From NCBI GenBank assembly GCA_002495535.1, contig DAFX01000095.1, positions 26,837-64,212 on the forward strand: a DNA stretch of 37,376 bases, written 5' to 3'. Source of the stretch: Euryarchaeota archaeon UBA433 (lineage in GTDB: Archaea > Thermoplasmatota > Poseidoniia > Poseidoniales > Poseidoniaceae). Below, piece by piece: positions 7,623-16,293 of this stretch. The position numbers and the translations under genes are program-made. Numbering within the stretch: position 1 is the stretch's first letter; each line of letters starts with the position of its first letter. The notes under the pieces are model-generated. The model searched no databases and was not told where the DNA came from. It saw nothing but the letters and a program-made list of their open reading frames with translations.

Positions 7623-9671
7623 TTACTCCCATTTATTTGAATGCTGGAACATTTCTTGAGCCAAAAGTTTTGCCTTTTTCCTCCGAGAATATTCGGAACG
7701 GGAAGAAACCACAAGCATCAGCAACCCGATCATTGCGACCGGGGTTGCACCGTTAAACAGGCCAGAAGCATTACGCAACGTCAGACCCGCAGGCACATCT
7801 TTGTCATCAAAGCCATCTGAAGCAATAAATCGAACATCCAAAAGGTCGAGGTCGCAGTCGCACAGGGTCACCGAGATTTGATCGGGGAACAGCGATGACT
7901 GCAACAGCACCCAATCGCTTGCTGAAATGGAAGCCGGACGAGTGCCCCATGCAGGCACGCTGATCGAACCAGTTGCCGGTGCATCAACCATCTCGACATC
8001 GAGGTGGAAAATTGGGGAGGTTGGTTGTTCATCAACCACCAATAAGCCCTCGAGCATCAACAGATCGAGCAGGAGTGATCGTCCCGCGAGAAGAATGAAG
8101 CGAACCGTTTGTTCTTCCAACAAACCTTCGTCTGTAGTTTGGACACCGCCTCTTGCAACTTGCCCAAAAATTGCTTCATCCAGTCGAAGGGCTTCCAACT
8201 CTGGGACAACAAGCTGCCACCTACCATCGTCCATTGGCCTCACCTCTTCGACAACGAGACGGAGTTGGAGCCGCTGACCGGCAATCATACCCCATGTTGC
8301 ACCTGTTTGAGTGACAAGGACTTGGTCAGGGACGCCTGGAAACGACACGTCCCATAACTGCTGCAAACGCATTTCAACAAGTTCATCAAGGGTGTATTCA
8401 CTTTCAAGTTGAACTTCATCAGCGCCAGCCCACAAAGGGTGGAACACACCCCCAAGCAGCAACAGAACAACACCTGGAGCGAAAAGCCCGAAGCGAAGGT
8501 GAACAGAGGTTGAATTCCTGAGCGCATCGACCCCAAAAAGGAGGAGCATACACACGGAGAAGATCAAGAACCCATACCCAGAACTCTCGAGCAAGACAGC
8601 ACCGTTTTCATCCCCCAAGGAAGCCGCACCTACCGGGTAATAGGAAGCGCCTGAAAAGCCGCTCGGATCGAGAGGACCCAAGCCTTCGAAGGCCAATTGT
8701 CCCGTCCAAGTGTAGGGTTGGAATTTTTCAGCTTCGCCCCCCAAACACATGGTGTATTCACCCAAAGAAAGGGCCCTCCACCTGTAGGTCATACGTGTGT
8801 ATGAATCATCTTCTGAAACCACAACTTCTGGAGCAGGGGCTTCTCGACCGTTTGGCATGTACAAGTCAGGCACCCCATGAGGTTGCTCAATTTCAATGGG
8901 CACTGCTTCCCAACGAACGAGAATGGACAAAATTTCATGCTGTTCAACCTCAAAATCCCAACAATCCCGATCGTTTTCCACAAGCGCTCCTTCATGGGTT
9001 GTTTCAAATTCAGTAGACCGAGGCTCAAGGTCCCCTGATGGTTCATCAGAATTTCTTGAATTGATGTCTTCAGACCATTCAATTTCTAATTCAATGAATG
9101 AGTTACCCCTCATATGAAGCTCCCACGTCCCCGGTCGATCGAGTTCGAAAGTCATGCGAAGACGCACCGGATCTTCAGGCCAAAGAAGACGCTGTCCGTT
9201 TAGATTGAGGGGTTCGTCGATGAGCACAAACGGCTCATTGACGCCTTGGTCTGGAAGGAGTTCCGCATCAAAGGCCCAGTCGGTCACCGTTTGGCCGAGA
9301 ATGAGTGATAGATCCAATGAGGGGCGAGCTGCCCCGGTTACATCACCAGTAAACCGGAGGTCTATTTCCATCCTCGCCATCACGTCAGGTAAGAGCGCAA
9401 GTTCGGTTTGCCCGGGGTCCATATCAAATTCAAGTGTGATTATTTTTGGTTGAGCAGGGGAGGCAAACACGGAATCGGAAATGATTTCCTCGCCGATCGG
9501 GGTCGGAGAAAGGAGGCAATCATCGTCCGCAACACAAGACAAAAAGACGGACCCATCTTCGGTGTTGAGCGATGCAGATACAACGGTGCTAGGCGCTAAA
9601 AGAAGGCCAAAAAAAAGCCCAATCAAACAGATTGCACATCGACGGGCAGAACCATCTTCTACACTGCCCAT
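7623..9671 (-). CDS. Large exported membrane protein, unknown function
   Basis: A protein of 682 residues that I do not recognise. After a few polar residues there is a signal-peptide-like segment (CAICLIGLFFGLLLAPSTVVSA). A long extracytoplasmic region follows, rich in Asp/Glu and beta-type patterns; one part (about 210-330) contains WDFEVEQHEILSILVRWE and YTMCLGGEAEKF, like a beta-sandwich domain. Two membrane segments lie near the middle (GYGFLIFSVCMLLLFGVDAL and FGLFAPGVVLLLLGGVF), and another near the C-terminus (TPVAMIGLLMLVV) is followed by a short basic tail. The longer frame to 9704 starts with TTG. ATG 9671 has TTCAAG exactly 28 nt upstream. It follows the SprT-like gene by 45 bp on the same strand. 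Confidence 0.75.
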   Translation of the reverse strand: MGSVEDGSARRCAICLIGLFFGLLLAPSTVVSASLNTEDGSVFLSCVADDDCLLSPTPIGEEIISDSVFASPAQPKIITLEFDMDPGQTELALLPDVMARMEIDLRFTGDVTGAARPSLDLSLILGQTVTDWAFDAELLPDQGVNEPFVLIDEPLNLNGQRLLWPEDPVRLRMTFELDRPGTWELHMRGNSFIELEIEWSEDINSRNSDEPSGDLEPRSTEFETTHEGALVENDRDCWDFEVEQHEILSILVRWEAVPIEIEQPHGVPDLYMPNGREAPAPEVVVSEDDSYTRMTYRWRALSLGEYTMCLGGEAEKFQPYTWTGQLAFEGLGPLDPSGFSGASYYPVGAASLGDENGAVLLESSGYGFLIFSVCMLLLFGVDALRNSTSVHLRFGLFAPGVVLLLLGGVFHPLWAGADEVQLESEYTLDELVEMRLQQLWDVSFPGVPDQVLVTQTGATWGMIAGQRLQLRLVVEEVRPMDDGRWQLVVPELEALRLDEAIFGQVARGGVQTTDEGLLEEQTVRFILLAGRSLLLDLLMLEGLLVVDEQPTSPIFHLDVEMVDAPATGSISVPAWGTRPASISASDWVLLQSSLFPDQISVTLCDCDLDLLDVRFIASDGFDDKDVPAGLTLRNASGLFNGATPVAMIGLLMLVVSSRSEYSRRKKAKLLAQEMFQHSNKWE

Positions 9672-9716
9672 GCATTTCCCAAGAGATGCTGGGCTTGAAC
9701 TCAATGGTGTTTTTGT

Positions 9717-10259
9717 TTAGACCCGGTCGGGATTCAACCTGTCAATGAGAACAGTTCGGCATGTTCTGCAACGGTAACGACCATTCGAGGGTTTTTGCCG
9801 CGGGTAGGTGCGTTCGCATTCGTTGCATACCCAAAGCCACATCGCTCGTGCCCTCCGAAGCGCCTCAGTAAATTCGTTTGCATGACGAGCGGCGGCGCGC
9901 CCTGGCCAAGCTGCCTCGAGCCTCCTAAAAGTGGAATCGTGGGCTCTGAAACCTAGAGCGTGAATGTATTCGTGGTGGAGGACGAATGCGGCGTAGGCAC
10001 TCCATTGAGCATCGAGTAATTGCGGATGTAAATCGATCACTTCGACGTCGGAAACCTGCATTGCATCGAGGTCAACGCCCCGTCGCCAGCGTGTGACTCC
10101 GTGTCGTTGTGTAGCGTTCTTGCGCAGAACTCCGAGCGGTATTTGACGCAACGATTCCACTGGTGCGTCATGCCAAATGGGCATATCAAGCATCAAATCA
10201 ATCACCGTGTCTTTGAGGTGTTCAAGAGCGAGCCTTGCCTCAGCACTTGGCCGTGCCAT
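9717..10259 (-). CDS. SprT-like zinc metalloprotein
   Basis: A protein of 180 residues with the SprT-type active site HEYIH (96-100) and a third possible ligand, H107, in ALGFRAHDSTFRRLE. A C-terminal zinc ribbon is formed by Cys145, Cys148, Cys164 and Cys167 (CNEC and CRTC). Known SprT/Spartan-like proteins are metalloproteases, some of which cleave DNA-protein crosslinks; whether this one does is not shown. The longer frame to 10502 overlaps the thioesterase gene. ATG 10259 lies 7 bp after the thioesterase stop, with AGCAGGA just before it. It is probably co-transcribed with the thioesterase gene upstream and perhaps with the large membrane protein downstream. Confidence 0.82.
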   Translation of the reverse strand: MARPSAEARLALEHLKDTVIDLMLDMPIWHDAPVESLRQIPLGVLRKNATQRHGVTRWRRGVDLDAMQVSDVEVIDLHPQLLDAQWSAYAAFVLHHEYIHALGFRAHDSTFRRLEAAWPGRAAARHANEFTEALRRARAMWLWVCNECERTYPRQKPSNGRYRCRTCRTVLIDRLNPDRV

Positions 10260-10266
10260 TCCTGCT

Positions 10267-10734
10267 TCAACTCCATCGATGATAGGCAGGGTGGCCTTCC
10301 TTGACAGCCACGAACAACCCTTTCCCTGTAGCGCAAACCTTTCCTTCGGCTTCCAATAACAATTCAACGTTGACTTTATTTCCATCGATTGAAACAACCT
10401 GGCTCGTGATTTGGAGAGGCACGTCTTTTGGTGTTGGACGGCGCAGTTGAACCGAATATGAGGCGGTAACGGTGCATGGTGGCTCAGAATCGTTATTCGC
10501 ATCCATCAAGGCAACCGCTGCGGTCCAATTTCCATGACAATCAAGCAGGGTTCCAATGATGCCGCCATTGATCATCCCCGGAAAGGCTTGATGATGTTCT
10601 TCGGGAAGGTATTCCATGCTGAGACCATTTTCGATTCTATGACTTTGAATCCTCAAGCCCATCTCATTGGCAGGCCCACATCCAAAACAAATCGATGAAG
10701 GGGCGTACTGCTGTTGAACTCCGGGCTCGGTCAT
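10267..10734 (-). CDS. PaaI-family hotdog thioesterase
   Basis: A protein of about 155 residues. It has the N-terminal CFGCGPANEMGLRIQ that precedes the hotdog fold in many PaaI-like proteins, then HHQAFPGMINGGIIGTLLDCHG (the HG-x-GG-type region with an Asp) and a C-terminal strand EGKVCATGKGLFVAVK. Known members hydrolyse acyl-CoA thioesters; the substrate here is unknown. ATG 10734 is chosen because GGGGGGG lies just upstream and the length fits the family. ATGs at 10788 and 10800 would add 18 or 22 residues and leave almost no promoter space before the divergent gene at 10825. The SprT-like gene follows after 7 bp. Confidence 0.8.
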   Translation of the reverse strand: MTEPGVQQQYAPSSICFGCGPANEMGLRIQSHRIENGLSMEYLPEEHHQAFPGMINGGIIGTLLDCHGNWTAAVALMDANNDSEPPCTVTASYSVQLRRPTPKDVPLQITSQVVSIDGNKVNVELLLEAEGKVCATGKGLFVAVKEGHPAYHRWS

Positions 10735-10824
10735 ACCCCCCGGTTGAGCCGCCAGCACTTGTTTTCTTTGTTCCACAGGCCAAACCATCGCAGTGTTCAT
10801 GTGGGGTGTTGCCGTGAGGGGGTC

Positions 10825-12159
10825 ATGGGCGTGAAAAAGAAACCACGCAAAGCGAAAGTTCGTGTCGCCCATGAATTGCCAAAACGGCGCCGCATCGCCA
10901 TACAGGAAGCAATGAACGCTCACAAACTCGAGGATCGCCCCGAGTGGGATCGCAGTGCGGAATGGGGCAATACCAAGTTCTATAGAAAAACAATCAAGCC
11001 TGGTACGATGCGAACAGTGCATCTACCTTTGCTCGAGACTGATCTTGGCGACCCCTGGCCGATCCCAGTCACTATTCTTCATGGGACTCGACCAGGCCCA
11101 ACAATCACGGTTCTTGGAGGCGTTCACGGTGACGAATTGACCGGACCTTCTGCTTGTACCCATTTGCTCTCAAACGCATTTACTGATCTTGGAAAGCAAC
11201 TTGATCCATGCCACATGGCGGGAACACTGAGAATTGTTCCGATCATCAACCTCCCAGGGTACAGATCAAAGTCGAGGTATTTTCCCGATGGAAGGGACTT
11301 GAACCGGCAATTTCCTGGTGATTTCAAGGGCTCAACCACACGCCGGGTTGCGGCTCAATTGTGGAAGTACTTGTTGAGTGATGTCGATGCTATTGTCGAT
11401 TTACACAGTGCCGGCAAGGGGCGTTCAAACATGCCTCAGGTGCGGGCAGACCTCGCCCACGCGGGCTCGAATATTCTTGCCAAAACCTTCGGGATTGAAA
11501 TCATCCTTGATTCGAAGCCGCCTTCTGGCTCTCTACGAAAGACCGCCGTACGAAATGACATCCCATCGATCACCTACGAAGGTGGCGGAGCAAACCTTCT
11601 GGACCATGAATCTGTGAACGTTGCAATTCAAGGCGTTATCAACGTCTTGAAATCACTTCGGATGATTCCAGGTAATCCGAACCGCCCTCGTTTTAGAATG
11701 CTTGCGAGCGGTTCCCACTGGTTGCGGTCTGGAGAAGGTGGTTTGCTCGATATGTTTGTCAGTTCGGGCTCGGTCATGCGAGAAGGTGAAGTTATTGCAA
11801 CAGTCTCAGACCCTGCAAATCCAGGCCTCACTGTTGACATTGTGGCTCCAGAAGACGGCCTGTTGATTGGAGCTGCGACAAATCCATTCACTGCGGCAGG
11901 AATGCCCGTTGGCCACTTCCTCCCAATTTCAAAACACATCGCTCTTCTACAAGATCAAATTGATTCAAGTGGCCGCTTCCTTGTGTGCGGTTCAGAAAAT
12001 GATGCTGTCTGGCGAGAAGAGGCTGAAATTGATGAGGTCGCCCTCGAAGGTGAATGGAGCGGTGGTGGAGTCGATTCAGAATGGAATGGCTCAAAACCAT
12101 CCCAACATCAACCAACAGAGGATGCTTTTGCAGAGCCTGAAGAAGAGAATGAGTCTTAA
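10825..12159 (+). CDS. Succinylglutamate desuccinylase/aspartoacylase-like zinc hydrolase
   Basis: A protein of 444 residues. Zinc-site motifs of the M14-like AstE/AspA group are visible: GGVHGDELTGP (His and Glu ligands), DGRDLNRQFPGD (substrate-binding Asn-Arg) and VDLHSAGKG (third ligand His). A C-terminal beta-barrel-like region contains SGEGGLLDMFVSSGSVMREGEVIATVSDP. The last 60 residues or so are acidic and low complexity. Known relatives remove acyl groups from amino acids or act as carboxypeptidases; the substrate is not evident. ATG 10825 follows GAGGGGGTC and begins a basic N-terminus (GVKKKPRKAKVRV). The longer frame from 10714 would run into the divergent thioesterase gene. Its stop directly abuts that of the convergent LeuA-family gene. 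Confidence 0.87.
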   Translation: MGVKKKPRKAKVRVAHELPKRRRIAIQEAMNAHKLEDRPEWDRSAEWGNTKFYRKTIKPGTMRTVHLPLLETDLGDPWPIPVTILHGTRPGPTITVLGGVHGDELTGPSACTHLLSNAFTDLGKQLDPCHMAGTLRIVPIINLPGYRSKSRYFPDGRDLNRQFPGDFKGSTTRRVAAQLWKYLLSDVDAIVDLHSAGKGRSNMPQVRADLAHAGSNILAKTFGIEIILDSKPPSGSLRKTAVRNDIPSITYEGGGANLLDHESVNVAIQGVINVLKSLRMIPGNPNRPRFRMLASGSHWLRSGEGGLLDMFVSSGSVMREGEVIATVSDPANPGLTVDIVAPEDGLLIGAATNPFTAAGMPVGHFLPISKHIALLQDQIDSSGRFLVCGSENDAVWREEAEIDEVALEGEWSGGGVDSEWNGSKPSQHQPTEDAFAEPEEENES

Positions 12160-13413
12160 TCAAGAAAGAAATGAAGCCACTGCGGCTTGAACTTCTTCAT
12201 CGGTCATGTTTCTGCGTTGGCTCTTGGCAACTTCAAACAGATGTGCGACAAGTTCGTCAGTTGCTTCGTGACCGTTTTGCTCCAACCACCAGATGATGTT
12301 TGAGCGCCCAGCCATATGGCCAATGCGAATCACTTGTTTCAAGCCAAAGTCACCAGCGGGGACGCCGGAATAGACTCGGTCCGCCAACCAATCATCGCCC
12401 TTTCTCATGGCTTTGATCACTGCAGATGCGTGCACACCGGTTCCAGTTTCAAAGGCATCTTCACCAAACACTGGATAATTACGAGCCAAAGGCACCTCGA
12501 TGTATTCGTGGGCCTTTTTGACATAGGCATCCAGTTTGGTGAGGTCGTTGTCGATCACGCCCATCAATTTGAGATTGACAAGCGTTTGATCGAGCGGAGC
12601 GTTTCCTGCACGCTCTCCGACACCAAGAGCCGTTCCATGAATCACATCAGCTCCGGCTTCGACCGCTGCGATGTTGTTTGCAACGCCCAATCCACGGTCC
12701 TGGTGACCGTGCCAGTTGACTTCGATCTCGTGGCGTTTGTACCCCCCATCCTTGATGACTTCTTCATCGATGAAGTTGAGCAGTTTCTTGACCCCATTTG
12801 GAGTCACGTGGCCACATGTATCGCAAACACAAAGCCGTCTGGCTCCAAGTTCCATAGCGCGCAGATAGATCTGCTTGACATCTTCAGGTTTTGAACGGGT
12901 GGTATCTTCGGTGACAAACATCACTGGCACTTCGTTTTCGACCGCATATGAGACGGCTTTTTCCATCGTTGCGAGCAACTTTTCCATGGTCCATCCTTCG
13001 GTGTACTGACGAATCGGGCTTGTTCCCAGGAAGGCACTTGCTTGGATTGGGACACCGTACTTTTGCTGCAAGTCAACAAGGGGTTCAATGTCGTTCATCA
13101 ATGTACGAACTGCAGCACCTGGGCGGATTTTGAAATCATGATCGATGATGTGTGCGACCATGGCTTCGATGTGCTCGAGGTGGAAAGGACCTGCACCGGG
13201 AAGACCGAGGTCCACTTTCTGCATGCCGAGGTCCTCCATGAAGGTGAGGAGTTCGATTTTTTGCTCAATGGTTGGGTTTCGAGCGCTTGGGCTTTGCAAA
13301 CCGTCGCGAAGAGTTTCATCATCAAACCAGACCCCGTGAGGATGATTTGCCGGATTTCTTGAGATGTCATACTCGACTGTGTTCCAATCATAAATCAGTG
13401 AACGTTCATCCAT
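12160..13413 (-). CDS. LeuA-family (isopropylmalate/homocitrate synthase-like) acyltransferase
   Basis: A protein of 417 residues of the DRE-TIM metallolyase superfamily. It carries FDDETLRDGLQSPSA (catalytic Arg-Asp), CVCDTCGHVTP, the metal motif HGHQD in VNWHGHQDRGLGVANN, and GVGERAGNAPLD. Known members condense acetyl-CoA with a 2-oxo acid, for leucine, isoleucine (citramalate) or lysine precursors. It is too short to carry the full LeuA leucine-feedback domain, so homocitrate, citramalate or an unregulated isopropylmalate synthase are all possible. The longer frame to 13419 begins with TTG; ATG 13413 is used. It lies 84 bp downstream of gyrA on the same strand, so it may be read from the gyrase promoter. 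Confidence 0.85.
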   Translation of the reverse strand: MDERSLIYDWNTVEYDISRNPANHPHGVWFDDETLRDGLQSPSARNPTIEQKIELLTFMEDLGMQKVDLGLPGAGPFHLEHIEAMVAHIIDHDFKIRPGAAVRTLMNDIEPLVDLQQKYGVPIQASAFLGTSPIRQYTEGWTMEKLLATMEKAVSYAVENEVPVMFVTEDTTRSKPEDVKQIYLRAMELGARRLCVCDTCGHVTPNGVKKLLNFIDEEVIKDGGYKRHEIEVNWHGHQDRGLGVANNIAAVEAGADVIHGTALGVGERAGNAPLDQTLVNLKLMGVIDNDLTKLDAYVKKAHEYIEVPLARNYPVFGEDAFETGTGVHASAVIKAMRKGDDWLADRVYSGVPAGDFGLKQVIRIGHMAGRSNIIWWLEQNGHEATDELVAHLFEVAKSQRRNMTDEEVQAAVASFLS

Positions 13414-13497
13414 AGTCAATCACCACTCTGGCCAATCGAGGGCCGGTGTGTTCCACGACAAACGCGAATCATGTTTGAAGGCGTCGCTCAGCCAGCG

Positions 13498-16293
13498 TCA
13501 CTCTTCTTCACTCAAATCGATGGCTTCAGCAGCCTTGGCCGCTTCAAATTCTTCACGGGTAACAACGCCGTCACCGTCGGTATCCATTTCATCGAATTCA
13601 TCCTCAACTAGGATTGAAGGTAAGCGGGCAGAGAAGATGATTTCATCGATGAAACCACCCTTATCTTTGTTCCTTAATTCCATCACTCGAGTTCCTTTTG
13701 TGGCCTTACCAGAGGTTGCTTTGGTTTGATTTGCTCTCACTCGGATCATCATACCTTTTGCGGTCAAAAGGAACAGTTGGTCCAAGTCATCCGGGATGGT
13801 GTGGACACGAACGATTTCATCACCGTGCTCTTCATCCAATTTCATGGTCAAGACACCGCCAGCACCTCTGCTGGTCTTTCTGTAACCGTCTCTGTATTGC
13901 TTGTTCTTTTGCGTTTTCTCATCAAAGACAGTGTTACCGTTTTCATCGACCAATTCGTGCATTTCTCCATCACCAAGGCGACTGCGTTTTGCCATACCGT
14001 ACTTTGACAAGGTGAGAACCGAGGTTTCTTCATTTGAGGTTGCAATCATTCCAACGACTTCATCGCCTGGTTTGAGCGACATTCCTCGAACACCAGCAGT
14101 CACACGACCCTGAACCTTGACGGTGATGCTGACGCTTCCGTCGCTGCTGGTCTTGGTGTGGCTTGGTTGGAAGCGGCAAGCGCGACCCATCTTGGAAACT
14201 AGGACGACGTGATCTTCATCGGTGGCTTCACGTACGGCAACAAGCGTATCCGTCTCGGACTTGAACTTGAGTGCGTACTTTCCATTTCGATTGATGCGCG
14301 TATAATCTTCCAGTTTGGAACGCTTGACAATACCCTCATGAGTGGCAAAAATCAAGAAATGACCGTCTGGGTTTTCTTGAAGTTCCTTCGAGATAGGAAG
14401 AATGGTCACAACACGCTCATCGTCTCGGATACGCTCGATGACATTGCGAATATGGGTGCCACGGCTTAGACGGCTCCCCATTGGCGTTTCCCATGCTTTG
14501 AGACCGTACACTCTGCCTTGGTCGGTAAAGATCAACAAGCGATCTTTGCTGAAACAAGTCAAGATGGATTTCGGGAAGTCCTCATCCTTGGTGGTCACAC
14601 CTTTGAGGCCCTTTCCGCCTCGGTTTTGAACCCGGAAGGATTCAACTGGCATGTGGCGGATGTAATTGTCCTCCGACAACGAAATGACAATCGCACGCTC
14701 TTCGATGAGGTCCTCTCGATCCATTGAAAGTGGCATTGGGTCGATGTAGGAACGGCGTTCGTCGCCATGCCGTTCAACCATTTCATCCAATTCACTCAGC
14801 AAGATACTCAGTCGGCGAGAACGCGAACCAATGATGTCCTGCAAATCGGTAATCTTGATTTGTAATTCTGCATATTCATTCTGAACCTTTTCTACATCGA
14901 GGCGACTCAACTGGTACAAACGCCGTTCAGCGATTGCCTTTGCTTGGGCTTCTGTGAATGAAAACGCATCAATTCCAGGCATTGTTTCAGTTCCTTGCAG
15001 CACCCCTTCAAACTGCTCCCTGCTGGAACTTGCTTTACCAGCGGCGATAACGTCGTCAATTCGATCTTGGGCCTTGACCAGTCCCTCGAGGATGTGAGCT
15101 CTTGCTTGTGCTTTGTTCAAATCAAATTGCGCTCGGCGTTCAATGATCCCTTCTCGATGCTTGACATATGTATCAAGCATCACCGGGAGGGTGAGCAGCA
15201 CTGGTCTTCCATCCAAAATTCCCATCATGTTTGCAGAATAAGATTCCTGCAACCGGCTCGATTTGAACAATTGGTTCAACACAGCATGAGGGTCTGCGTT
15301 GTTTTTGACTTCAATGACCACTCTGATACCTTCTTTTGAGGATTCATCACGAATATCACGAATGCCGACAACAGTGCCTTTGTTGACCAAATCTGCAATG
15401 TGAACGAGCATATCTGCTTTTTTGACCTGGTATGGGATTTCAGTGATGATGATGCGTTTTCCGTTGCTGTCATCGAGAACATCACAACGAGAGCGGACGT
15501 GGAATCTGCCCTTTCCGTGAGTGTACATGTCGATAATGCCATCGATCCCGTGAATGGTTGCACCCGTAGGGAAATCTGGACCCTTGACATGTTCCATGTA
15601 CTCGGCAATCGAAATGTTTGGCATTGAACTGCTGTCCTCGCCTTCTTGGAGAATTCGGGCCACGTGCAAGTGAATTGCACCTGCGACCTCGGTCAGGTTG
15701 TGAGGTGGGATCCGTGTCGCCATTCCAACCGCAATTCCGTCGCTTCCATTCAGAAGCAGGTTCGGCAATCGTGCAGGAAGAACCGAGGGTTCGTTCTCCG
15801 AATCGTCAAAGTTGGGCTGGAAATCGACGGTCTTCTTGTCGATGTCCTCGAGCATGTGCTTGGCAATTTTATCCAAACGGGATTCGGTGTATCGCATAGC
15901 TGCTGGCGGGTCGCCGTCGATCGAGCCAAAGTTCCCTTGCCCGTCAACCAATGGATAGCGCAAGGAGAATTCCTGAGCCATTCGGACCATGGTGTCGTAG
16001 ATTGATTGGTCGCCGTGGGGGTGGTACTTCCCCATGACTTCACCAACTGAACGGGCGGACTTGCTGTACTTTCGTTCAGCCGTGTGGCCACCCTCATACA
16101 TACCGTAAAGCACACGTCGGTGAACAGGTTTGAGGCCATCACGTGCATCAGGGAGTGCGCGACCTATGATTACGGACATGGCGTAATTGATGTATGAGGT
16201 TTTCATTTCGTGATTGAGGGAATGGTTGAGCAGGTTGCCTGCAGGGGCCATTGTTTCTTCTTCTGGAGTCGGTTCATTATCATCAGATGTCAA
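13498..16293 (-). CDS. gyrA: DNA gyrase subunit A with C-terminal EF-hand
   Basis: A protein of 931 residues. The breakage-reunion domain is clear: YAMSVIIGRALPDARDGLKPVHRR, split as YAMSVIIGRALPDARDG and LKPVHRR, then KYHPHGD and the catalytic Tyr135 in AAMRYTE. The GyrA box QNRGGKGLKG (about 556-565) marks a true gyrase rather than topoisomerase IV and begins the beta-pinwheel. Known gyrase introduces negative supercoils using ATP. The last 28 residues form an EF-hand loop, DTDGDGVVTREE, which is not usual in GyrA. The start codon is TTG at 16293: it overlaps the end of gyrB and is preceded by the near-perfect Shine-Dalgarno AGGAGGTGA. The next in-frame ATG is at 16251. This is a bacterial-type gene, known to have entered several archaeal lineages. 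Confidence 0.97.
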   Translation of the reverse strand: MTSDDNEPTPEEETMAPAGNLLNHSLNHEMKTSYINYAMSVIIGRALPDARDGLKPVHRRVLYGMYEGGHTAERKYSKSARSVGEVMGKYHPHGDQSIYDTMVRMAQEFSLRYPLVDGQGNFGSIDGDPPAAMRYTESRLDKIAKHMLEDIDKKTVDFQPNFDDSENEPSVLPARLPNLLLNGSDGIAVGMATRIPPHNLTEVAGAIHLHVARILQEGEDSSSMPNISIAEYMEHVKGPDFPTGATIHGIDGIIDMYTHGKGRFHVRSRCDVLDDSNGKRIIITEIPYQVKKADMLVHIADLVNKGTVVGIRDIRDESSKEGIRVVIEVKNNADPHAVLNQLFKSSRLQESYSANMMGILDGRPVLLTLPVMLDTYVKHREGIIERRAQFDLNKAQARAHILEGLVKAQDRIDDVIAAGKASSSREQFEGVLQGTETMPGIDAFSFTEAQAKAIAERRLYQLSRLDVEKVQNEYAELQIKITDLQDIIGSRSRRLSILLSELDEMVERHGDERRSYIDPMPLSMDREDLIEERAIVISLSEDNYIRHMPVESFRVQNRGGKGLKGVTTKDEDFPKSILTCFSKDRLLIFTDQGRVYGLKAWETPMGSRLSRGTHIRNVIERIRDDERVVTILPISKELQENPDGHFLIFATHEGIVKRSKLEDYTRINRNGKYALKFKSETDTLVAVREATDEDHVVLVSKMGRACRFQPSHTKTSSDGSVSITVKVQGRVTAGVRGMSLKPGDEVVGMIATSNEETSVLTLSKYGMAKRSRLGDGEMHELVDENGNTVFDEKTQKNKQYRDGYRKTSRGAGGVLTMKLDEEHGDEIVRVHTIPDDLDQLFLLTAKGMMIRVRANQTKATSGKATKGTRVMELRNKDKGGFIDEIIFSARLPSILVEDEFDEMDTDGDGVVTREEFEAAKAAEAIDLSEEE
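13549..13584 (-). other. EF-hand calcium-binding loop encoded at the 3' end of gyrA
   Basis: Residues 904-915 of GyrA read DTDGDGVVTREE. This matches the canonical 12-residue loop: Asp at 1, 3 and 5, Gly at 6, an aliphatic residue at 8 and Glu at 12. It is flanked by acidic VEDEFDEM before and helix-forming FEAAKAAEAIDLSEEE after. Only one loop is seen, whereas EF-hands usually pair, so pairing in a dimer or with another protein is possible. Calcium binding is inferred from the motif. Confidence 0.85.
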
